The translations under genes and the position numbers were made by a program. The notes under the pieces are model-generated. The model was not told the DNA's origin, did no database searches, and saw nothing but the letters and a program-made list of their open reading frames with translations. From positions 1 to 13,383 of the forward strand of contig JACMRF010000095.1 in assembly GCA_014376575.1 (NCBI GenBank): a stretch of DNA of 13,383 nucleotides, read 5' to 3'. Positions 7,430 through 13,383 of this stretch are shown in pieces. This DNA comes from Undibacterium sp. GTDB taxonomy: Bacteria > Pseudomonadota > Gammaproteobacteria > Burkholderiales > Burkholderiaceae. Each line of letters opens with the position of its first letter. Within the stretch, counting starts at the first letter, position 1.

Positions 7430-7470
7430 AAAAATAATGGGATGCATCAACGATGCACCCGATTATTTTT
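7430..7470. terminator. Bidirectional rho-independent terminator between hom and the NRDE/TANGO2 gene
   Basis: A long inverted repeat has two 19-base arms (7430-7448 and 7452-7470) around a 3-base loop (AAC), with only two mismatched positions. The core pairs GATGCATC with GATGCACC-type sequence. The outer part is AAAAATAAT on the left and ATTATTTTT on the right, so each strand ends its stem in a T-rich run. It lies 19 bases after the hom stop and 35 bases beyond the stop of the convergent minus-strand gene, so it can end transcription from both sides. Confidence 0.88.
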
Positions 7471-7505
7471 ATATAAACTAAACTTTCATTTGATCAATAA
7501 CTGAA

Positions 7506-8252
7506 TTAACGCAAGAGTTTTTCGTCAAATTCCGTTGGATGATTCACATGAATTTTCACTAGACTAGAAACGCGCGTGCCGTAGGTTGGCGACTCTATAC
7601 ATGCGGCCGACAACAATCGTTCCATTTCAAAACTGACCCCGGTATCTGGCAGGCGACAGTCTGGAGCTTGAGCGGTGTTTGATAACATTTCAAAGTACGC
7701 ATCGTGGGGTGCTCTTTGACAAATTAAGCTGGCAAATTCCGCCTTGGTTTTTACTACTTTTGGCCAAGGTGTGTCTAGTGAAGCATTAGATATGCCATAT
7801 ATTCCAGGAGCAAGAGGGTGTCCATTGCGTTGATCGTCTGTCGTCCGATTTGAAAACCAGATCAACTCATTTTGATCTGCGATTAGTAAATTGAAGCCGT
7901 TGTAATACTCGGCTTGCATTCTAATGGACGAAATATAATCTTGCGCCGAAAGCTCGCCGGAAAGGTAATTGGCGACTAAAGCGCCTCTGCTCGGCGCATC
8001 CTTGCGTGTTTCAGAAGGTGCTCGAATATTTGTAATTGCGGCAAATTTAATTGTCACTTCAGAGCCATCTGTAGATTTGGTTATTCCCATCCAAGTACCA
8101 CCAGATTGAAGGTCTTTCCCTCCAAATACCTGAGGTGAGCTAACCCACCAAGCAGCCGGGCTAGCGGGACGATCATAAAATTCATCGCGATTACTTGCGA
8201 CAATTAAAGGTGTGCATGGAATTATTTTCCATGCAAAAACGATCAAGCACAT
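7506..8252 (-). CDS. NRDE/TANGO2 family protein
   Basis: A 248-residue protein of the NRDE (TANGO2-like) family. Eukaryotic TANGO2 has been linked to secretory-pathway organisation, heme trafficking and mitochondrial metabolism; the bacterial function is unsettled. It shows the family marks: an N-terminus starting Met-Cys (MCLIVFAW), the naming motif SNRDEF at residues 20-25, followed by YDRPASPAAWW and GGTWMGIT near 52-59, a central YNGFNLLIAD, and a C-terminal YGTRVSSLV (about 224-232). The conserved Cys2 would become N-terminal after Met removal, as in Ntn-hydrolase-like folds; that is inference. No signal peptide or membrane helix is seen. Its ATG overlaps the end of the DUF4936 gene by 10 bp, which indicates translational coupling. 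Confidence 0.88.
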   Translation of the reverse strand: MCLIVFAWKIIPCTPLIVASNRDEFYDRPASPAAWWVSSPQVFGGKDLQSGGTWMGITKSTDGSEVTIKFAAITNIRAPSETRKDAPSRGALVANYLSGELSAQDYISSIRMQAEYYNGFNLLIADQNELIWFSNRTTDDQRNGHPLAPGIYGISNASLDTPWPKVVKTKAEFASLICQRAPHDAYFEMLSNTAQAPDCRLPDTGVSFEMERLLSAACIESPTYGTRVSSLVKIHVNHPTEFDEKLLR

Positions 8253-8530
8253 GAGATTGCATCCATGAAATATTCAACATGTCGCTCCCCTTGAATCAGG
8301 GAAAGCAATCCTGTTTGATTTACGATCGCAGCAAGATTTTCTTCAAAACCCATAGGTATTTGACGATAAATTTCCATCCATGTGAAAACATCGTTATTTA
8401 TTTCCTGGCGTCGTTGTAAATGTAAGTCAACGCCAGTTAGTTCTCGTAAAGTCACACTCATGATCTCTGACTGTAGCAAGACTTGATGTTCATGTTTTCG
8501 TATGGTTTTGTAGTAAACGTAGCAATCCAT
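8243..8530 (-). CDS. DUF4936 family protein
   Basis: A 95-residue protein of unknown function that I recognise as DUF4936-like, a small family found in beta-proteobacteria. It starts MDCYVYYK. The second half has LQRRQEINNDVFTWMEIY, then a predicted helix with GFEENLAAIV, and RHVEYFMDAISCA at the end, all typical of the family. There is no signal peptide or membrane helix. The ATG at 8528-8530 has a GGAAG ribosome site about 7 bases upstream. It lies 49 bp downstream of ygfZ and overlaps the NRDE/TANGO2 gene by 10 bp, so the three genes probably share a transcript. No function is proposed. Confidence 0.8.
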   Translation of the reverse strand: MDCYVYYKTIRKHEHQVLLQSEIMSVTLRELTGVDLHLQRRQEINNDVFTWMEIYRQIPMGFEENLAAIVNQTGLLSLIQGERHVEYFMDAISCA

Positions 8531-8579
8531 TTTAATCTTCCAGGCTATAACATCAGCATCGTGTTGTAAGGCTGTCTTT

Positions 8580-9593
8580 TTATTGTGTAACGTCTAGAAT
8601 TGGGTAAGGTAACGGTAGAAATTTCAACTTGGCGCTTCCAAAACACACGTTGCCAGCGTCTAAATCAGATACCTTCAGTTCAACCAAACAAATACTGGTC
8701 TGATTGCTTTGAAGTTCAGCATTCACAATCATGCCGCAAGGCTGACTTGAATCTGTATCGGAAAATACCTCCATTCCAGCTTGCACCTCAGTCGAATCAA
8801 TTTCGGCGATTGACATTCTTCGTTTGAGTTTTCCAAGATACTGGCTACGAGCGACAATTTCTTGTCCCGGGTAACAGCCTTTTTTAAAGTTGATACCGCC
8901 AATTAATTCAAAATTAACCATTTGCGGAACAAATTGCTCCTGGGTCTTATCAACAATATGCGGAATACCCGCTAAAATTTCCGCACGTCGCCACACATTT
9001 GCGTCGGCAATTACGAGCGAATCTTTCAACGTTGGCCAAACACTCTCAAGCACGCTGCGCTTAAGTATCCATTGATATCTGGCATACCCAAACGCATCTG
9101 CAACCCGGATTACGCTACCGTATTCATTATCAAACTTCGCATGGACGTCAGAAGGAATGTGAGGAAACCAATGTTGCAATACCTTACCAATAGTTTTGCC
9201 ACCCAAACCCAAGCTGATGTATTCTTCGCTCGCGCTGGCAATGTTGACTTTGGCGCGCAATACAAACATCTGCAATCGTTTTTGTATTGAAGTTTGGATG
9301 GTAGATGACATTTGTAAAAATATATCGTCTTCTATTTTCCAGAAAAAAACACTGGCGAGCATACGGCCTTTTGACGAACAATACGCGGCTAATTTAGCTT
9401 CTTGAGTACCAAGATGTTCAACATCATTAGTCAATTGATTGTGCAAAAAATTAGCTGCATCTGCACCCGTTACCCGAGTTAAACTTAAGTGCGATAGTAC
9501 GGACAGAAAACTATGCTCTAAATCTGGAAAGGAATTTGTGTTGAGCGATACGACTGTTTCTTGATTTAAAAATTGCTGCAAAGTTGTCATCAT
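8580..9593 (-). CDS. ygfZ: YgfZ/GcvT-domain folate-binding protein (Fe-S cluster protein maintenance)
   Basis: Relative of E. coli YgfZ and mitochondrial IBA57. These tetrahydrofolate-binding proteins support synthesis or repair of certain Fe-S enzymes, such as the radical-SAM enzyme MiaB. It has 337 residues (E. coli YgfZ is 326). The N-terminal GcvT-like domain carries LSLTRVTGADAANFLHNQLTND (residues 36-57) and YCSSKGRMLA (71-80). The diagnostic KGCYPGQE motif is at 238-245 with the functionally important cysteine C240, preceded by MVNFELIGGINFKK. Two adjacent ATG codons (9591-9593 and 9588-9590) are possible starts; an AAAGAG ribosome site suits the inner one better, giving 336 residues. 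It is the first gene of a minus-strand set with DUF4936 and NRDE/TANGO2, and is divergent from mltG. Confidence 0.93.
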   Translation of the reverse strand: MMTTLQQFLNQETVVSLNTNSFPDLEHSFLSVLSHLSLTRVTGADAANFLHNQLTNDVEHLGTQEAKLAAYCSSKGRMLASVFFWKIEDDIFLQMSSTIQTSIQKRLQMFVLRAKVNIASASEEYISLGLGGKTIGKVLQHWFPHIPSDVHAKFDNEYGSVIRVADAFGYARYQWILKRSVLESVWPTLKDSLVIADANVWRRAEILAGIPHIVDKTQEQFVPQMVNFELIGGINFKKGCYPGQEIVARSQYLGKLKRRMSIAEIDSTEVQAGMEVFSDTDSSQPCGMIVNAELQSNQTSICLVELKVSDLDAGNVCFGSAKLKFLPLPYPILDVTQ

Positions 9594-9730
9594 TCACTCT
9601 TTTTTCGCTGTTCGTAAAGATATTGCGTGTCGCTCGTAGTTGTAGTTGGTAGTAACGTTTCCGATTTACAATATATGAGTTTGAGATAGATTATAGTAGC
9701 GTCTTGAAAAACACGTTTATTACCGCCCAC
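9594..9730. promoter_or_regulatory. Divergent promoter region between ygfZ and mltG
   Basis: A perfect TATAAT is present on the minus strand (9690-9695), overlapping a TATAGT on the plus strand (9692-9697). Matching -35 elements are poor: TTTACA (9665-9670) is 21 bases from the plus-strand hexamer, which is too long. A short run GTAGTT, GTAGTT, GGTAGT (9636-9653) forms a small tandem repeat. If the plus-strand hexamer is used, transcription would begin near 9704, favouring the mltG ATG at 9731. Confidence 0.3.
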
Positions 9731-10717
9731 ATGAGCTTCATCAAAAAAATATTTTCCTTCGTCATTTTTATTGGATTGATTGTTGGCACATGGTTCGCAT
9801 ACTGGGCTGCGCAACCAATATTGCATAACGAAAAATCCGTAGAATTCAATATCAAACCTGGTAGTAGCGTGCGTAGTTTGTCACGCCAAATTAGTGAGGC
9901 TGGAGTTCCTCTAAATCCAATCATGTTTGAGGTTCTTGTGCGAATAAGCGGCAAGGGCAATAAAATGAAGGCAGGTTTTTTTGAACTGGAATCGGAAAAA
10001 TCACCGTTTGACTTGATTGATAAAATTGTGAATGGTGAGTTTTCTCAAACCAGTATTTCTATCATCGAAGGCTGGACGTTTCGGCAAATGCGAAATGTTA
10101 TTGATACAAATTTATCGATTAAGCATGACACTTCTAGCATGTCAGAAAAAGAGTTAATTCATAAAATAAATCCGGATTTTCAATCTGCCGAAGGCCTTTT
10201 TTTTCCAGACACTTATTTATTTGCAAAAGGAAGTAGCGATCTACAGATTTTCCAGCAAGCTCACCAGTCTATGCTTAGACATCTTGATGATGCTTGGAAG
10301 GTGAAGGGAGCGACGCTCCCATATCGCAATAGTTATGATGCATTGATTATGGCATCCATCATCGAAAAAGAAACGGGACAGCCCAACGAAAGAAGCATGA
10401 TAGCTGCTGTCTTCATTAATCGACTGAAGGTGGGAATGCTTCTACAAACTGATCCTACTGTCATTTACGGCATGGGTGAAGAATACAAAGGAAAAATCAG
10501 AAAACGTGATTTACTCACGGATACTCCCTACAACACATACACCAGAGCTGGTTTGCCGCCGACGCCAATCGCTTTACCGGGTTTAGCATCTATTTCTGCA
10601 GCGATGAATCCTGCCAATAGCGACGCGCTATACTTTGTTTCAAAAGGAAATGGTACCAGTCAATTTTCTGACAACCTTAGCGAGCATAATCGAGCTGTAA
10701 ATAAATACCAACGATAA
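9731..10717 (+). CDS. mltG: Endolytic murein transglycosylase MltG (YceG family)
   Basis: Inner-membrane lytic transglycosylase that cuts nascent peptidoglycan strands and so limits glycan length. The frame is open from a TTG at 9704 (337 residues), but the ATG at 9731 is preferred: it gives MSFIKKIFSFVIFIGLIVG, a clean single N-terminal membrane anchor with a basic start, and 328 residues (E. coli 340). Neither start has a strong ribosome site. A LysM-like region follows the anchor (FNIKPGSSVRSLSRQIS). The catalytic YceG domain has EGLFFPDTYLF, and MASIIEKETG holds the catalytic glutamate (residue 212 from this ATG, aligned with E218 of E. coli). It ends with VFINRL, LQTDPTVIYGMG, and TPYNTYTRAGLPPTPIALPG. 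It heads the plus-strand set leading to tmk, 59 bp downstream. Confidence 0.93.
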   Translation: MSFIKKIFSFVIFIGLIVGTWFAYWAAQPILHNEKSVEFNIKPGSSVRSLSRQISEAGVPLNPIMFEVLVRISGKGNKMKAGFFELESEKSPFDLIDKIVNGEFSQTSISIIEGWTFRQMRNVIDTNLSIKHDTSSMSEKELIHKINPDFQSAEGLFFPDTYLFAKGSSDLQIFQQAHQSMLRHLDDAWKVKGATLPYRNSYDALIMASIIEKETGQPNERSMIAAVFINRLKVGMLLQTDPTVIYGMGEEYKGKIRKRDLLTDTPYNTYTRAGLPPTPIALPGLASISAAMNPANSDALYFVSKGNGTSQFSDNLSEHNRAVNKYQR

Positions 10718-10776
10718 TATGTAACATTTTGATACGTAAATCACGCAACAATTAATTTAAATTTGGCGACAAAAAC

Positions 10777-11409
10777 ATGCATCAAGTAGGGAAATTCATT
10801 ACGTTTGAAGGTATCGATGGCGCTGGAAAATCTACGCATATCGCCTATGTGGCTGAGATACTAAAAAAAAGGGCGATCAACGTAATAACGACAAGAGAGC
10901 CTGGCGGAACGCCTTTGGGTGAATCACTGCGTCAACTTTTGTTGCAGGAAAAAATGCATCTTGAAACAGAGGCGCTCTTAATGTTTGCCGTGCGCAGAGA
11001 ACACCTAGCACAAGTGATAGAACCAGTATTGCAAAGAGGCGATTGGGTTATTTCCGATCGTTTTACCGACGCAAGCTTTGCGTATCAAGGCGGGGGGCGC
11101 AAATTATCGCTTGATAAGCTCAATATACTTGAACAGTGGGTTCATCCGCATTTACAGCCAGATATCACTTTTTTATTTGATGTTCCGTTAGAAGTGGCCA
11201 GAATTCGTCTTGATGCAACCCGTCGCCTTGATAAGTTTGAACGTGAACAGGAAGAGTTTTTTGCAAATACCAGGGCGGAGTATTTGCGGCGAGCAGCTGA
11301 GTTTCCAAAACGGTTTCGCGTTATTGATTCGACGCGGCCAATTCCAGAAATTCAAAACGAAATCGACCATTTAATTTCTATTTTATGCAGTGAACATAAA
11401 AATGCTTAA
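10777..11409 (+). CDS. tmk: Thymidylate kinase (dTMP kinase)
   Basis: Phosphorylates dTMP to dTDP with ATP in the cytoplasm, needed for dTTP supply. It has 210 residues (E. coli 213). The P-loop is [11 protein letters not shown] (10-20). Next come [11 protein letters not shown] (the substrate-binding segment), a [15 protein letters not shown] motif near residues 91-105, and the lid region [14 protein letters not shown] with basic residues. The lack of a basic residue in the P-loop together with basic lid residues fits the bacterial type II pattern. The ATG at 10777 has only a weak ribosome site. The 3' end overlaps the start of holB, so the two are coupled, as in many proteobacteria. Confidence 0.96.
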   Translation: MHQVGKFITFEGIDGAGKSTHIAYVAEILKKRAINVITTREPGGTPLGESLRQLLLQEKMHLETEALLMFAVRREHLAQVIEPVLQRGDWVISDRFTDASFAYQGGGRKLSLDKLNILEQWVHPHLQPDITFLFDVPLEVARIRLDATRRLDKFEREQEEFFANTRAEYLRRAAEFPKRFRVIDSTRPIPEIQNEIDHLISILCSEHKNA

Positions 11410-12439
11410 TCCTCTTTTTCCTTGGCAAGAAAATGCTTGGCGACAAGTGCATGCGCTCCGCAAACGGATGCCACATGCGATCTTGCTGCACGGTTCAGAG
11501 GGAATTGGTAAAACTATTTTTGCTGAGCATCTGGCTAAATCTCTATTGTGCGAATCGCCTGCACAAGATGGACACGCATGTGGAAACTGTGTTTCATGTG
11601 GATGGTTTGATCAGTACAGTCATCCGGATTATCGTCGGGTTAGACCAGAGTTACTAGATGAGGACGATGCGACAATTGGCGCTGCTGAAGAGTCAGACAT
11701 TGACAAAAAAACTGCCAAAGCAAGTAAAGCACCTTCGAAAGAAATCGTCATAAATCAAATTCGTGCTTTGAGTGATTTCATGAATATTTCAACACATCGA
11801 CAAGGAATGCGAGTAATCGTCCTTTATCCCGCCGAAGCTCTCAATGTTCCCGCAGCAAATGCATTATTGAAATCGCTGGAGGAGCCAAATGCAAATTCGA
11901 TTTTCATTCTCGTATCTAATAGTTTGGATAAACTTTTACCAACTATATTATCGCGTTGCCACAAATTTGCACTTGGTATGCCATCAAAAGTACAGGCGCT
12001 ATCTTGGTTGGCTGCCCAACAAGTGAAAGACGCTGAAAAATGGCTGGCGCAACAAGGCGGGGCTCCCTTATCAGCGATTAAAATGGCGCAAGCAGAAAAT
12101 CGTAATGATCTTGATGATTTCTTGTTCCAGCTCAGTAAGCCGAGCGTTGAATCCAGTTTAAAAATAGCTGAGAAAATGCAAAAAATGGATGTTGCGATAA
12201 CAGTGTCCTGGCTACAGCGTTGGCTATACGATATTTTTTCTTATAAACAAAGTGGCAGAATCCGGTATTATCCCAATTATAAAAAAGAGTTGGCGTCATT
12301 AGCAGCGCAGGCAGAAATGAGCGCGTTATTGCAAATAATTAAGAATACAAACGAAAGACAAGCAATAGCAAGTCACCCATTAGCTGCCAAACTTTTTATA
12401 GAAGATATGTTGTTGGATTATTCTGCACTTTTTTGTTGA
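11402..12439 (+). CDS. holB: DNA polymerase III subunit delta' (clamp loader)
   Basis: AAA+ subunit of the replication clamp loader, working with delta and tau/gamma to load the beta clamp. A GTG at 11390 is possible, but the ATG at 11402 gives [13 protein letters not shown], the usual delta' beginning; it overlaps the tmk end by 8 bp and gives 345 residues (E. coli 334). The Walker A motif GSEGIGKT is at 31-38. Zinc-binding cysteines are C50, C60, C63 and C66. ALLKSLEEP is at 154-162 and the SRC motif at 184-186. The Walker B position reads [10 protein letters not shown], lacking the usual acidic pair, as expected for a clamp-loader subunit that does not hydrolyse ATP. An acidic-then-lysine-rich insert at about 85-113 separates the zinc module from the rest. 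pilZ follows 9 bp later. Confidence 0.94.
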   Translation: MLNPLFPWQENAWRQVHALRKRMPHAILLHGSEGIGKTIFAEHLAKSLLCESPAQDGHACGNCVSCGWFDQYSHPDYRRVRPELLDEDDATIGAAEESDIDKKTAKASKAPSKEIVINQIRALSDFMNISTHRQGMRVIVLYPAEALNVPAANALLKSLEEPNANSIFILVSNSLDKLLPTILSRCHKFALGMPSKVQALSWLAAQQVKDAEKWLAQQGGAPLSAIKMAQAENRNDLDDFLFQLSKPSVESSLKIAEKMQKMDVAITVSWLQRWLYDIFSYKQSGRIRYYPNYKKELASLAAQAEMSALLQIIKNTNERQAIASHPLAAKLFIEDMLLDYSALFC

Positions 12440-12448
12440 GAGCGTCAT

Positions 12449-12838
12449 ATGACTGATTTACCCGTAAATACTAGAGCACCTGTTGGTGTGCCGACACCGT
12501 CTCGACCATCGGTTTTATCTCTGGCTATCAAGGAAAAAGCAGCTCTATACTCCGCTTACATGCCATTCTTAAAAAATGGTGGTATTTTTGTACCAACCAA
12601 TAAATCATACCGGTTAGGTGAAGAAATTTACCTCATCCTCACTTTACTAGACGACCCCAATAAATATCCAATCGCAGGTAAGGTTGCTTGGATTACCCCA
12701 GCCGGTGCCGGCAACAATAAGTCGCAAGGAATCGGTGTTCACTTTCCTGTTGATGAAAGTGGCATAAGAATCAAATCGCGTGTTGAAGAATTATTAGGTG
12801 CCGCAGTTAAATCCTCACGCGCAACCCATACATTATAA
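12449..12838 (+). CDS. pilZ: PilZ, type IV pilus biogenesis protein (non-canonical PilZ domain)
   Basis: A 129-residue cytoplasmic protein close to Pseudomonas aeruginosa PilZ, needed for type IV pilus assembly, where it works with the PilB ATPase and FimX-type regulators. The core is YSAYMPFLKNGGIFVPTNK (about residues 31-49), then LGEEIYLILTLLDDP, IAGKVAWITPAG and GIGVHF. It keeps the PilZ beta-barrel but lacks the RxxxR and D/NxSxxG residues used for cyclic-di-GMP binding, so direct binding is unlikely, as reported for the P. aeruginosa protein. A GAGAG ribosome site lies 6 bases before the ATG and overlaps the holB stop, so the two are tightly coupled. The tmk-holB-pilZ order is widespread. 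Confidence 0.93.
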   Translation: MTDLPVNTRAPVGVPTPSRPSVLSLAIKEKAALYSAYMPFLKNGGIFVPTNKSYRLGEEIYLILTLLDDPNKYPIAGKVAWITPAGAGNNKSQGIGVHFPVDESGIRIKSRVEELLGAAVKSSRATHTL

Positions 12839-12844
12839 CTTTCC

Positions 12845-13354
12845 ATGTCATTTTCTACTCCATCACATCGCATTGCCACAATTGACGACCTACCTGCGAT
12901 TGTTGCCATTTACAATTCTACAATCGCGTCGAGAAAAGTTACTGCGGACACTGAGCCTATTACAGTAGCGTCGAAAGCTGAGTGGTTTTATGAGCATCTA
13001 CCAGAGAAAAGGCCGCTATGGGTAATTGAAGGCGCGGATCGAGAGATAGCCGGCTGGCTTTCATTCTCCAACTTTTATGGTCGTCCTGCTTATGCGGGAA
13101 CAGCTGAGTTATCCATTTACCTGCATGAGAATGCCAGGGGTAAAGGTTTTGGTCGATATTTTTTAAATGAAGCGATTACGCATGCCTCTAACATCCAGGT
13201 CCATACCTTGTTGGGATTTATTTTTGGACACAATACGCCAAGTTTGAATTTATTTGCTTCATTTGACTTTCAAATTTGGGCCAATATGCCAGGCGTAGCG
13301 ACTCTTGATGGAGTCGAACGCGATCTCATCATCTTCGGCAAGCGAGTCAATTGA
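12845..13354 (+). CDS. GNAT family N-acetyltransferase, PAT/MnaT-like
   Basis: A 169-residue GCN5-related acetyltransferase of the phosphinothricin acetyltransferase-like branch, which also includes YncA/MnaT (methionine sulfone/sulfoximine acetylation). Features are: IATIDDLPAIVAIYN near the N-terminus; WFYEHLPEKRPLWV; IAGWLSFSNF in the central strand; the acetyl-CoA-binding ENARGKGFGRYFL (about residues 94-106); and the branch-typical FGHNTPSLNLFASFDFQIW near the C-terminus. The ATG is 6 bp after the pilZ stop with no good ribosome site, so coupling to pilZ is likely. The substrate cannot be read from sequence: amino-acid analogue, protein or toxic compound are all possible. In many relatives tatD lies at this position instead. 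Confidence 0.88.
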   Translation: MSFSTPSHRIATIDDLPAIVAIYNSTIASRKVTADTEPITVASKAEWFYEHLPEKRPLWVIEGADREIAGWLSFSNFYGRPAYAGTAELSIYLHENARGKGFGRYFLNEAITHASNIQVHTLLGFIFGHNTPSLNLFASFDFQIWANMPGVATLDGVERDLIIFGKRVN

Positions 13355-13362
13355 ACGTAAAA

Positions 13363-13383
13363 AGAGAGTAAAATCTTGCTTCT
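13363..13383 (+). other. Possible start of a further plus-strand gene at the right edge
   Basis: An AGAGAG ribosome-like site (13363-13368) lies 7 bases upstream of a TTG (13376-13378), after the GNAT stop at 13352-13354. If it is a start, the product would begin Met-Leu and only two complete codons are inside the window. tatD would fit by position, but nothing in these bases identifies it. Confidence 0.25.

Noticed and set aside
9691..9960. Minus-strand ORF overlapping the start of mltG
   Set aside because: It opposes the mltG anchor and LysM-like region, and its product has no family features.
1..13383. Search for a mobile element, CRISPR array, toxin-antitoxin pair or phage defence system
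   Set aside because: No transposase, integrase, terminal repeats, spaced repeat array or toxin/antitoxin-like pair was found; every substantial ORF belongs to a known housekeeping, envelope or small conserved family.

Overview
The window looks like a chromosomal segment of a betaproteobacterium, most likely Burkholderiales and possibly an Oxalobacteraceae-type genome of moderate G+C. The evidence is protein family resemblance and gene neighbourhood: a stand-alone homoserine dehydrogenase behind alaA, a DUF4936 protein, a ygfZ gene divergent from mltG, and an mltG-tmk-holB-pilZ run. The genus is an inference. I saw no rRNA, tRNA, insertion sequence, CRISPR array, prophage gene or obvious pseudogene. 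The genes are mostly housekeeping or envelope genes.

Left part (1-4483, all minus strand): a five-gene operon read right to left. It holds a small Mth938-like (DUF498) protein, an ArnT-like lipid A aminoarabinose transferase, a single small SMR/EamA membrane protein (probable undecaprenyl-phosphate-Ara4N flippase), an ArnB-like aminotransferase, and an ArnC-like glycosyltransferase cut by the left edge. Together they make, flip and attach 4-amino-4-deoxy-L-arabinose to lipid A, which lowers surface negative charge and gives resistance to polymyxin and cationic peptides. The remaining enzymes (ArnA and ArnD functions) should lie beyond the left edge. A sigma70-type promoter is visible ahead of the first gene.

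Middle (4484-7505): a 323-bp divergent intergenic region with two dyad-symmetric elements, then alaA (glutamate-pyruvate aminotransferase) and hom (homoserine dehydrogenase) on the plus strand. They end at a long hairpin that probably terminates transcription in both directions. thrC, often found next in related bacteria, is absent.

Right part (7506-13383): a minus-strand set, ygfZ - DUF4936 - NRDE/TANGO2 family, diverges from a plus-strand set, mltG - tmk - holB - pilZ - GNAT acetyltransferase. The plus-strand set joins peptidoglycan strand termination, dTTP synthesis, the replication clamp loader and type IV pilus biogenesis, an order seen in many beta- and gammaproteobacteria. The acetyltransferase sits where tatD commonly occurs.

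I did not find a convincing undescribed system. The points most worth checking are the dyads in the Mth938/alaA intergenic region, the isolated alaA-hom pair, the single flippase gene, and the presence in one window of bacterial relatives of three mitochondrial factors (NDUFAF3, IBA57, TANGO2).
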